Assembly: GCF_005233515.1 (NCBI RefSeq)
Contig: NZ_QFZZ01000001.1
Coordinates: 463,320-527,319 of the forward strand
Source: Pseudomonas sp. CFBP13508
GTDB taxonomy: Bacteria; Pseudomonadota; Gammaproteobacteria; Pseudomonadales; Pseudomonadaceae
DNA length: 64,000 bases
Reading direction: 5' to 3'
Of this stretch, positions 15,999 to 23,608 are shown piece by piece. Below the pieces are notes generated by a model. That model worked only from the letters and a program-made list of their open reading frames with translations, was not told where the DNA came from and did no database searches. Position 1 is the stretch's first letter; every line of letters begins with the position of its first letter. The position numbers were made by a program, and so were the translations under genes.

Positions 15999-16942
15999 GA
16001 AAGCCTGCCATGGTGATCGGCGCCGGAGCGCTGGCGTTGTTGGTGGTGGCCGTGGCGCTGGTGCTGCGGCCGGGCAGTGATCCGGTCGCCGCTCAGCAGC
16101 CCTCGCCGGTGATGGCGGTTGCAGCCGGGCCAGCGGTCGCGCAGTTGGGCAATCAGCAGGTTTCGCCAGAGGAATTGCAGGCGCTGCTGGCCACCGTCCC
16201 GGCGCAAACCCGCGAACAGCTGCGCGGCAACCGTGAGGCGCTGGAACGCTGGATTCGTACGCGTCTGGCCGAAAAAGCCGTGCTGGAACAGGCTGACGCA
16301 CAGGGTTGGGCGCAGCGGCCAGACGTCGCCCGGCAGACTCGCGCAGCGACTGAGCAAATCGTGTTTCGTGATTATTTGCGCTCGGTGAGTCAGGTGCCGG
16401 CGGAATATCCGAGCGCGGTTGAGTTGCAGCAGGCGTACGACGCGGGGAAGGCCAATTGGCAGACGCCGGCGCTGTACCGGGTCAGTCAGATTTTCCTTGG
16501 CGTCAGTGACGCAGCGAATGTGGAAACAGTGCGCAAACAAGCCGCTGAATTGAGCAAGAAGGCGCAGTCAGCACCGGCCGATTTTGCGGCGCTCGCTACG
16601 CAATATTCGCAGGATCGAGTGACTGCAGAGCGGGGCGGTGATACCGGCCTGCAACCGTTGCAGCAACTGGTGCCGGAAGTACGTAGCGCCGTGGCGCGGC
16701 TCAAGGTGGGCGCCGTGTCTGATCCGGTGCAAAGCGCGGCCGGTTTTCACGTGATTAAACTCACCGAACAACAACCGGCCCGCACCGCGACGCTGGAGGA
16801 ACTGCGCGATCAACTGACCCAGGCCCTGCGCGCACAACGCCAGGAACAGATCGCCCAGGCGTATCTGGACGGCATGCTCAACACCGCCACCCTGAGCATC
16901 GACGGCGCCGAACTGAACAAAATTCTCGAGGAAAAACACTGA
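15995..16942 (+). CDS. PpiC/SurA-type (parvulin) peptidyl-prolyl isomerase, membrane-anchored
   Basis: A 315-residue protein: an N-terminal anchor or signal (PAMVIGAGALALLVVAVALV), a SurA-like helical region (about 55-130), and a parvulin domain (about 145-260, VSQIFLGVSDA, FAALATQYSQDRVTAERGGD, PVQSAAGFHVIKL). Parvulins assist the folding of exported proteins, especially outer-membrane barrels, in the periplasm. Start is GTG 15995 with a GAGGAAG site and a 4-base overlap with the YbjN gene. As the last gene of the Pdt-like unit it probably helps fold TpsB, the porin or the secreted client. A REPIN closes the unit downstream. Confidence 0.9.
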   Translation: MRKPAMVIGAGALALLVVAVALVLRPGSDPVAAQQPSPVMAVAAGPAVAQLGNQQVSPEELQALLATVPAQTREQLRGNREALERWIRTRLAEKAVLEQADAQGWAQRPDVARQTRAATEQIVFRDYLRSVSQVPAEYPSAVELQQAYDAGKANWQTPALYRVSQIFLGVSDAANVETVRKQAAELSKKAQSAPADFAALATQYSQDRVTAERGGDTGLQPLQQLVPEVRSAVARLKVGAVSDPVQSAAGFHVIKLTEQQPARTATLEELRDQLTQALRAQRQEQIAQAYLDGMLNTATLSIDGAELNKILEEKH

Positions 16943-16968
16943 CATCAGCCAAAACACCATTCACCCCT

Positions 16969-17056
16969 GTGGGAGCGAGCCTGCTCGCGAATGCGGTGGG
17001 TCAGTCAGCGAAGATGTTGAATGTGCCAACGTTTTCGCGAGCAGGCTCGCTCCCAC
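16969..17056. repeat. REPIN
   Basis: Paired REP arms (GTGGGAGCGAGCCTGCTCGC ... GCGAGCAGGCTCGCTCCCAC), 88 bases. It lies between the parvulin gene and the LysR-type gene, at the end of the Pdt-like unit, where the stem could also stop transcription or protect a 3' end. Confidence 0.9.
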
Positions 17057-17110
17057 AATGAGAATCCGGTGTATTCAGAGCAACCACATTAGATCGACAG
17101 GGAGTCATCA

Positions 17111-18091
17111 ATGTCATTCACCGAACCCGCAGGACGCCCGGGCACCGCTGATTATCAATCGCCGCAATCCAGATCCGAGCCCTGGCTCAACCAGGCCGCG
17201 ACCATCGAGAGCGAAGTCGCCCAATATTTCCTCGTCAGCGCCCGCTGCGGTTGCTTCATGCAAGCCGCGCGCAGCCTCAATGTGCGCTCGACGCTGCTGC
17301 GCAAACAACTCGCGCAACTCGAACAACAACTGCAACACAGCCTGTTCAGCTTCCAGGGCAGCGCCCTAACGCTCACCCGCGAAGGCCAACAGTTGCAGGC
17401 CCGACTCAGCACCCTGGCCCACGAACGCAAACTCCCTGTCATCGAACAACCACTGATCCGCCTCGCCATCGCCGAATCCATCCTCCACGACATCCTCGGC
17501 CGCGACCTCATCGCATTGCTGCGGCGCAATGCCAGCCTGCGTCTGGAAATTACTGCTCTGGATAGCGAACTGGCCCTGCGTGCGGTCAGCGCCGACATTG
17601 TCCTCTGGCTCGCTCCTGGCGATGCTCCAAACCTTGTTCCCACCTTCGCTACCAGCGAACCGCAACACCTCGCGCGAATTGAATATCTGCCGCACATCGC
17701 CAAGCGCTATTCGAGGGTGACAGCGCGACCGGAAACGCCGGAAGATCTGGCTGATTTCATGCTGGTGCACTGGCAGTGTGATCGACAGGTTGAGAGCTTT
17801 CGCCCGTGGAATGAGTTGGTCGAGCAGCGGTTGGCCGGAGTAGTGCAGATGCAATCTTATGAACTCATGCTGGAGATGATCCGCTGCAGCGCATGCATCG
17901 GTTTGCTGCCGACATACATGAGCCGCTTCGACCGAGGCCTCATCGCATTGCCCGGATTATTCGCCGAACCGATGCAGCTACACGCGTGGCTGGCGATCAA
18001 CGCTGATTCAAAAAACGCACCCGAAACCCAAGCCCTCACCGACCTCATCCACCAAACTTTCAAAGAACGCCACGAATGGTTCCAGCCTTGA
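17111..18091 (+). CDS. LysR-type transcriptional regulator
   Basis: A 326-residue protein. Residues about 35-95 form the LysR winged helix-turn-helix (FLVSARCGCFMQAARSLNVR, then LRKQLAQLEQQLQHSLF and ALTLTREGQQL). The rest is the periplasmic-binding-protein-like effector domain (IRLAIAESILHDILGRDLIA onward). The N-terminal 30 residues before the helix-turn-helix are longer than usual. ATG 17111 follows ACAGGGAGTCATCA. It lies just downstream of the Pdt-like unit on the same strand, separated by a REPIN, and might regulate it; no operator was identified. Confidence 0.85.
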   Translation: MSFTEPAGRPGTADYQSPQSRSEPWLNQAATIESEVAQYFLVSARCGCFMQAARSLNVRSTLLRKQLAQLEQQLQHSLFSFQGSALTLTREGQQLQARLSTLAHERKLPVIEQPLIRLAIAESILHDILGRDLIALLRRNASLRLEITALDSELALRAVSADIVLWLAPGDAPNLVPTFATSEPQHLARIEYLPHIAKRYSRVTARPETPEDLADFMLVHWQCDRQVESFRPWNELVEQRLAGVVQMQSYELMLEMIRCSACIGLLPTYMSRFDRGLIALPGLFAEPMQLHAWLAINADSKNAPETQALTDLIHQTFKERHEWFQP

Positions 18092-18102
18092 CGCGCCCCC
18101 CT

Positions 18103-18125
18103 GTAGGAGTGAGCTTGCTCGCGAT
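18103..18125 (+). repeat. Single, slightly diverged REP
   Basis: GTAGGAGTGAGCTTGCTCGC differs from the common arm by a few bases and has no inverted partner directly after it. Confidence 0.6.
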
Positions 18126-18173
18126 CACGCCTGCCCATACACCACGCCCGTAACTGAACAAACCGCATCAATA

Positions 18174-18260
18174 GTGGGAGCGAGCCTGCTCGCGAATGCA
18201 ATCCGCCAGTCGAAGCTACAGTGACTGACAAACCGCATTCGCGAGCAAGCTCGCTCCCAC
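18174..18260. repeat. REPIN
   Basis: Paired arms GTGGGAGCGAGCCTGCTCGC and GCGAGCAAGCTCGCTCCCAC, 87 bases. It lies between the convergent LysR-type and DUF6124 genes, flanked by two single REPs at 18103 and 18305. Confidence 0.9.
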
Positions 18261-18304
18261 AAATCCAGCGGTGTAACCGCAGCCGAGTGAGCGACACAAG
18301 TCCT

Positions 18305-18327
18305 GTGGGAGCGGGCTTGCCCGCGAA
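18305..18327 (+). repeat. Single REP of a variant class
   Basis: GTGGGAGCGGGCTTGCCCGC keeps the palindrome but with G/C swaps relative to the main class (compensating changes in the stem), so it belongs to a related REP subfamily. Confidence 0.65.
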
Positions 18328-18374
18328 GGCGTCGGCACTGCCGGCGCCTTACTCAGAGCCTGTCGCGGGGCTCG

Positions 18375-18734
18375 CTACTGCGGCAACTCCAGATTATCCA
18401 GCACCCGATTCACCGCCAGTTCGCCGAGCATGATCAACTGCGCAATCCCCATCAGCGTCCGCCGTTGCGACGGTTTCACCAGTCCGGCGAATTCCTGGGC
18501 GATGGTTTTGGCCGAGGCGAGGGTTTCGCAGGCGTTGGCCAGCAGGTCTTCGTTTTTGGTGTCGGCGGTGACGGCGTACATGGCGCGGGCGCTGAAGGGC
18601 GGTGGGGTGGAACCGGGTGGGCAAAGGTAGTGGTCGAGGGCGCGGTCGGCGGCTTCGTGGAGTTTTTTGGAGTCGAGGGATTCGTAGGGGGAGGTGGGGT
18701 CGGTTTCGGGTGGGTTGGGTGTTGGTTTGATCAT
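18375..18734 (-). CDS. DUF6124 family protein
   Basis: A 119-residue soluble protein. The first 20 residues are proline-rich and disordered (MIKPTPNPPETDPTSPYESL). They are followed by helices (KKLHEAADRALDHYL, EDLLANACETLASAKTIAQE and IAQLIMLGELAVNRVLDNLE). This is the layout of the DUF6124/DUF3077 group, common in multiple copies in Pseudomonas and of unknown function. ATG 18734 follows GGAGTCTCACC; the open frame upstream of it belongs to the leader region. The 5' leader (18735 to about 19080) looks structured. Confidence 0.75.
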   Translation of the reverse strand: MIKPTPNPPETDPTSPYESLDSKKLHEAADRALDHYLCPPGSTPPPFSARAMYAVTADTKNEDLLANACETLASAKTIAQEFAGLVKPSQRRTLMGIAQLIMLGELAVNRVLDNLELPQ

Positions 18735-19080
18735 GGTGAGACTCCGTGGTTGATTTAGCCGCCACGGCTCATCGCTAAACAAGTAAAGGTGGCGGCTGTA
18801 CGCAGGTTAGCGATCCGGGTCACAGAAACCCCGGGTAGACCCGAAGGTCTCCCACGCACAGCCACCATGACATCAAGTGCAGATCCGAAAAACCGCAATT
18901 GAAACTGGGCACTGGTGCGTCTGTAAGGTGTCGGATCGCTAAACCCGATCGCTGATTCGTCAGCGACCGGACCACAATAGAACCTGCCCCCAAGGCGCAC
19001 AAGCCGGCGGATTCTGGCGTAGCTGTAGGCAAAGGCGCAAGGATTTGTAGCCTTGAGACCATGTCGGCGGGTGTCTTTTA
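18735..19080 (-). promoter_or_regulatory. Candidate structured 5' leader of the DUF6124 gene
   Basis: No convincing gene is seen here. On the minus strand the stretch can form several exact hairpins. AGACC-TTCG-GGTCT (18837-18850) has a cUUCGg tetraloop in this strand only. A 7-bp stem TCGCTGA/TCAGCGA with a 4-base loop lies at 18949-18966. A 9-bp pair AGCCGCCAC/GTGGCGGCT (18757-18765 with 18789-18797) sits just before the ribosome site. The word AGCGAT recurs. The strand-specific tetraloop supports an RNA on the same strand as the DUF6124 gene. Short open frames across it look incidental. Confidence 0.4.
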
Positions 19081-19244
19081 AACGACTGAGTTTAAAAGTC
19101 GAAAGATTGGGTGGTTGTCGGAGCGCAAATATTGCTTACATCTGGGAATTCCGCCTTTTATTAGCGGGGGGGGGCGCCGTGCTTGGTTGGAAGTGCAAAT
19201 AAATACGTCCAATTTTTTCATGCTTCGGCTCCGTTTTATATACT

Positions 19245-21353
19245 TTATTTGTATAATCGCACGTCGTCTATTTGAGTTTGAGTGCTGTAACCTGAGTTTG
19301 ACCATTTGAACTGTATTTGGTTGAAACCGGCCGCAATTGGAAAGTCAAATTTTTTGGTGGTGCTACCGGTAATGTATGGATATTGGTAGCTGCCCACCAT
19401 ATCCTGATCGTTAAATAGTAGGATCTGAAGTGGAGCTGTAGAAAGGATAGTGTGCATTAGCAAAGTTATTCTTTTGTAATGGCTTTTTAAGGTCATTGTG
19501 CAGTTTTTGGGGTCTGTGCTTGAAAGCGTTAAACTTTTCCCAGGCTTTACGGGAAACGATTGCATTGTTGTACTGATAAATAATGCGCCATGAATGAACA
19601 TGACTGGCGTTTCCGTTGCGTTTCCTTGAGGTAGTTGGTCGAAATTTTCATGGACATAATCAACGACAGTAAATGTCCTAGGTGGTGTTGATGAGGCCTC
19701 GCCGCCATATTGTGCTTTTGCAGTTATGCTATGACTTTTCAAATGTAAGGCAGCTATCTCCTGGCGCCACGTGCCGTTAGCTGAAACTAAAATAACGGGA
19801 CCAATTTTGGTGTCTGAATCATATAGCTGTATTTCCCGATTATTACTGGCTTTGCCTGAGAATATGAGGGTTGTATCGGCCGTAGTTTCTCCATTGGCAA
19901 TGTCATCCCTTATTGAATCCTTAATCTGAAGTATTTCTGGAACTATCTCGGCAAGTGCACTGATTTTATAGGCTCGAGACGGCAACCTTACCGCCTTCGT
20001 TTCGTCAAGGTTGCCGTCAAGACTGACCGCACATATCGCCTTCACCTCGCTCAGATCCTGAAGTTCTTCGAACCACTCAAGCGCTACATCAACCGAAAAC
20101 CCTTCAGTCGACTTATTAGGCTCACCCGCTCGAACAACCAAGCTCACCGTTTTTCCATCTTTGTCGATCCCCACTAGTGTTAACCAAAGCGCTTGATCAC
20201 GCTTTTGCAACGGCCATTGCGTTGATTCAACAAGAACAGGGTCAGTCAGTGCGCTCACTTCCAGCACGGGCCCTGTTACCCCAGCAATAGTCGGCGTGGG
20301 CAGTCGTGGGTCGTCTTCCTTGATAGGCAGAATGTCCAGCACCAGATCCGGCGACTCGCCAATCACATCATCACCGTCCATTAATTCCCAATACAATCCA
20401 CACGGACCGCCACGCCGTTTCACCAGAAACGAGGTTTCAAGCTTGAAGTTGGCGCGGTGATTCTGGTTGAACTCTATCGGCGCAAACAGAGAAGAACCCG
20501 GTAACGGATATCGTTCGACTAACCGGGCTTTTTGACCCGGTATTGACGAGTCAAATTGAACACGTACCGTAACGACCTGCTCACCTTTCAGTAAATCAAT
20601 TGGGTTAAGTGATGGATCTACCAAGAAAGGCGGAGACAGTGAGACTCTGTTCCAGTCCACATCAGCAGTCACAATATCCGACCATGTAGGCGGGCCGGAT
20701 GGGTTTCTCACGTAGTCGACAACACGGAACTTGAACGGAAACGTTTTACTAACGCCGCCCTCGATCAACTTCATTTTTGGAATGTGGATCCGCAGCGGCG
20801 AGGGATCACCTGGTAAGCGCGTATGTTCGACAATAACGCCATTGCAACTGATGAAGATTTTGTCGTGATCCTGCGAGTTGTTGTAATCGACTGTGGCATA
20901 CACATCATCCGCATTAGCTGCGTCGATTGTGCGGTGGTTCAGACTGAGGTTCATCACTGGCGGCGTGTCACCAGGCGGGGAGGTTTTATAAAACAGAACC
21001 AGTTCTGGCGTGGCTTCCTCGTTTCCGGAAATACGCTTGATCAAGATTCTTACTCGGTTCAGGCCTTTTCGTAAAAGGCCGGGCGCAAGATACAAAGGCG
21101 TATCCTCAGTTTCCTTGCCTTCCTTGACGGAGGTAGTGTCTTCGACAGTTCCGTTCACTTCCAGCCTCAGCTCGTCATTTTTGTCCTGTTTCAAATACGC
21201 GAGCATGAGAAATTGTAAATCGTCGGGTCCATTGGCCTTTTCAATCGACACGCCGCCGTGCACGTCCTGCATTGGCGGTACGAGTTTGATCATTTCAAGA
21301 ACGTACGGGAGGGTCAGCTCAAAAGGCTCGACAAAGTTACGGATGCGGCTCAT
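19245..21353 (-). CDS. Large unknown protein with repeated beta-rich (Ig-like) segments
   Basis: A 702-residue protein I do not recognise. It has no signal peptide or membrane segment. It is rich in beta-type segments, with Ig-like features such as VRVQFDSSIPGQKARLVERY and TLIFSGKASNNREIQLYDSD followed by ISANGTWRQEIAALHLKSHS-like text, the 'swap/Big' pattern of bacterial Ig-like repeats (residues about 480-570). The last 130 residues look like a separate beta domain (VMFIHGALFISTT; the end reads QTQIDDVRLYK), perhaps carbohydrate binding. Codon use and base composition are more AT-rich than in neighbouring genes, which suggests recent transfer. Start ATG 21353. The gene stands alone. Function unknown. 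Confidence 0.7.
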   Translation of the reverse strand: MSRIRNFVEPFELTLPYVLEMIKLVPPMQDVHGGVSIEKANGPDDLQFLMLAYLKQDKNDELRLEVNGTVEDTTSVKEGKETEDTPLYLAPGLLRKGLNRVRILIKRISGNEEATPELVLFYKTSPPGDTPPVMNLSLNHRTIDAANADDVYATVDYNNSQDHDKIFISCNGVIVEHTRLPGDPSPLRIHIPKMKLIEGGVSKTFPFKFRVVDYVRNPSGPPTWSDIVTADVDWNRVSLSPPFLVDPSLNPIDLLKGEQVVTVRVQFDSSIPGQKARLVERYPLPGSSLFAPIEFNQNHRANFKLETSFLVKRRGGPCGLYWELMDGDDVIGESPDLVLDILPIKEDDPRLPTPTIAGVTGPVLEVSALTDPVLVESTQWPLQKRDQALWLTLVGIDKDGKTVSLVVRAGEPNKSTEGFSVDVALEWFEELQDLSEVKAICAVSLDGNLDETKAVRLPSRAYKISALAEIVPEILQIKDSIRDDIANGETTADTTLIFSGKASNNREIQLYDSDTKIGPVILVSANGTWRQEIAALHLKSHSITAKAQYGGEASSTPPRTFTVVDYVHENFDQLPQGNATETPVMFIHGALFISTTMQSFPVKPGKSLTLSSTDPKNCTMTLKSHYKRITLLMHTILSTAPLQILLFNDQDMVGSYQYPYITGSTTKKFDFPIAAGFNQIQFKWSNSGYSTQTQIDDVRLYK

Positions 21354-21539
21354 GACATTCTCCAGCTTTAATGGGAACTCCTCCGATCATCTAACGTGAG
21401 GTTGGCGAAGCCGTCACCTGTCAACTCTGACAGGTAAAGGGCCTTTTCCGATGAGTGGTCAAGCGTCTGAACACTGGCCAACCCGACAGTCGTCGGCTTA
21501 GAGTGGCGCAGACACTCAACGATCACGGACAGATCCCCC

Positions 21540-22058
21540 ATGCCAGACCCAACCCCCATCATCCACCTCGTCCCCTCCTGCGAATCCCACCTCGAAGGCA
21601 TCACCGCGCTCTATAACGATCCCGCCGTCGCACGGCAGGTGCTGCAGATGCCGTTCCAGTCCACCGAAGTCTGGCGTCAGCGTCTGCAGGCCGACAACGA
21701 GCGCGCGCTGAAACTGGTTGCCCTGCACCAACGCGTGGTGATCGGCAATCTGGGCCTGGAAGCTTATTCACGCATGCGCCGCGCCCACGCCGGCAGTTTC
21801 GGCATGGCAGTCGCGGTAGCCTGGCAGGGCAAAGGCGTGGGATCGATGTTGTTGGCGGCGGCGCTGGTCGTTGCCGACAACTGGATGAATCTGCACCGCG
21901 TCGAACTCACGGTGTACGCCGATAACGAAGCGGCCATCGGCCTCTACCGCAAATTCGGTTTCGAGGGCGAAGGCCTGTTTCGCGATTACGCGGTGCGCGA
22001 CGGGCACTGGGTCAACACGTTGAGCATGGCCCGACTGCGCGGTTCGTCGAAACCCTGA
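21540..22058 (+). CDS. GNAT N-acetyltransferase (YhhY-like)
   Basis: A 172-residue acetyltransferase. The acetyl-CoA binding motif A is visible as VAVAWQGKGVGSMLLAAALV (residues about 97-116), followed by HRVELTVYADNEAAIGLYRK and FGFEGEGLFRDYAVRDGHWV, close to the E. coli YhhY pattern. YhhY acetylates amino acids such as phenylalanine and methionine; that substrate is only inferred. The start at 21540 is the first ATG of the conserved region, with GGACAGATCCCCC before it as a weak site. It is convergent with the racemase gene, with 1 base between stops. Confidence 0.88.
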   Translation: MPDPTPIIHLVPSCESHLEGITALYNDPAVARQVLQMPFQSTEVWRQRLQADNERALKLVALHQRVVIGNLGLEAYSRMRRAHAGSFGMAVAVAWQGKGVGSMLLAAALVVADNWMNLHRVELTVYADNEAAIGLYRKFGFEGEGLFRDYAVRDGHWVNTLSMARLRGSSKP

Positions 22059-22059
22059 G

Positions 22060-22752
22060 TCAGTCGCCCAGTGCGAACGCCACCGCTGACTGCGCATGCA
22101 GTTCGGTGGTGTCGAGCAGGGGCAGGGCGCTGTGTTCGGGTTTGATCAGCAGGCCGATTTCGGTGCAGCCGAGGATGATCGCCTGGGCGCCACGGGCGGT
22201 CAGGGATTCGATGACGTCTTGGTAGATTTCTCGCGATTGTTCGCTGATCACACCCACGCAGAGTTCGTCGTAGATGATCCGGTGCACCTCTTTGCGCTCG
22301 GCATCATCCGGCACCAGCACGGTCAGACCCTGGGCGATCAGGCGCTGCTTGAGGAAGTTCTGCTCCATGGTGAAAGCGGTGCCGAGCAGCCCGACCGTGC
22401 GCGCGTCGATTTCCAATGCCGCCTGCGCGGCGGGTTCGGCGATGTGCAGGAACGGAATGCTGATGGCGGCCTGAATCTGCCCGGCGACCTTGTGCATGGT
22501 GTTGGTACACAGCACCACGCAATCGGCGCCGCCGGCTTCGAGCCTGCGCGCGGCATCCACCAGAATCGCCGCTGCATCGTCCCAGCGCCCGGCGTGCTGG
22601 GCCTGTTCGACCGGGCCGAAGTCGACGCTGAACATCAGCAACTGCGCCGAACGCAAAGGGCCGAGGCGGTCGCGAACCTGTTGGTTGATCAGGCGATAGT
22701 ATTCGGCGCTGGACTCCCAGCTCATGCCGCCGATAAGGCCGATGGTGCGCAT
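22060..22752 (-). CDS. Aspartate/glutamate racemase family protein (YgeA-like)
   Basis: A 230-residue protein beginning MRTIGLIGGMSWESSAEYYR, the characteristic start of the Asp/Glu racemase family. Two catalytic cysteines are in the expected places, Cys82 (VLCTNTMHK) and Cys196 (ILGCTEIGLL), so it should be active. These PLP-independent enzymes interconvert L and D amino acids in the cytosol; E. coli YgeA is a broad-specificity amino-acid racemase. It is monocistronic as far as can be seen, convergent with the GNAT gene and divergent from the next gene. Confidence 0.92.
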   Translation of the reverse strand: MRTIGLIGGMSWESSAEYYRLINQQVRDRLGPLRSAQLLMFSVDFGPVEQAQHAGRWDDAAAILVDAARRLEAGGADCVVLCTNTMHKVAGQIQAAISIPFLHIAEPAAQAALEIDARTVGLLGTAFTMEQNFLKQRLIAQGLTVLVPDDAERKEVHRIIYDELCVGVISEQSREIYQDVIESLTARGAQAIILGCTEIGLLIKPEHSALPLLDTTELHAQSAVAFALGD

Positions 22753-22949
22753 TGGATTTCCTCAAGCAAATGTCAGTATCGAGCATTCAGGTCTGCCCGA
22801 AGTTACCTTCTGTTCAAGACCCGACGCCAGTACCGACTGACTGTACCGCCGATCTTTCCCGCAACTGTGCATCTGCAAGAACTAAACGTACGCCGCGCCG
22901 GGGATCTGCCACTATCACCCTTCGCAGGTCCTTTCCGAGGAACACCGCA

Positions 22950-23441
22950 ATGAACGACGTACAGCAACTGGGCGAAATGCTTCGCCACTATGCCGAGAGC
23001 GAAGCGCACAAGAAGCAACTGTTCACCACGCAATCAGATGAATGGGCCACACGGATTGGCGCGCTGTTCGACCAGATCGAGCAATGGCTTGAACCGGTCA
23101 AGGCGCCGAATCTGCTGGAGGTCAGTCGCGAGGCGTATGTCGCGTCCGGGCCGAGCGTGCCGGTGGAGACCTCGACGTTCAAGACGGAAAAATTGAGCAT
23201 TGTCATTGCCGGCAAGCCGGTGGAGTTTGTGCCAGATGTGATGGGCAGCGGCGGGCAGATTTCCTTGGCGGTGATGGGGCTGACGGCGGCGCGGTACGGG
23301 AGCATTTCCCTGGTTGGCCTGGCGGATGGCGCGTGGCAGTGGCGCAAGACCAATGGTTTGAAGGATCCGGATACGTTTGCGTTTGATGCGAATTTTCTGG
23401 CGCAGCAACTGCAAAGCCTGATTCCTCGCGATCGCAGCTGA
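22950..23441 (+). CDS. Hypothetical protein, cytosolic, about 163 residues
   Basis: I do not recognise a named family. The protein has an acidic helical N-terminus (MNDVQQLGEMLRHYAESEAH, then ATRIGALFDQIEQWLEPVKA), a middle part with FKTEKLSIVIAGKPVEFVPD, and a C-terminal beta segment (GSISLVGLADGAWQWRKTNG). There is no signal peptide. The layout resembles small Pseudomonas proteins that occur singly, and no neighbour suggests a role. ATG 22950 follows CCGAGGAACACC; the frame is open upstream but without a ribosome site. Confidence 0.6.
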   Translation: MNDVQQLGEMLRHYAESEAHKKQLFTTQSDEWATRIGALFDQIEQWLEPVKAPNLLEVSREAYVASGPSVPVETSTFKTEKLSIVIAGKPVEFVPDVMGSGGQISLAVMGLTAARYGSISLVGLADGAWQWRKTNGLKDPDTFAFDANFLAQQLQSLIPRDRS

Positions 23442-23608
23442 CTGCACGCGGGCTCACTCCTACAAGGGTTGAGGCGAGTACCGGGGAAACCCTTAGGTCC
23501 GGTGCCGATCCGGCATTTTCCCTTGGGTCACTGATGGCCTTTTGGTAGAGTCGCCGTCGCCAGCGGGTTTTCGGCTGGACGATGGAACCGAAGAAGGGAG
23601 TCTGATCA

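Noticed and set aside
18755..19062. Short frames upstream of the DUF6124 gene as separate small proteins
   Set aside because: Two overlapping frames in different phases, no ribosome site, and the stretch is better explained by RNA hairpins.
22096..22949. Plus-strand frame opposite the racemase gene
   Set aside because: Antisense to a gene with both catalytic cysteines in place; runs on into the intergenic region.
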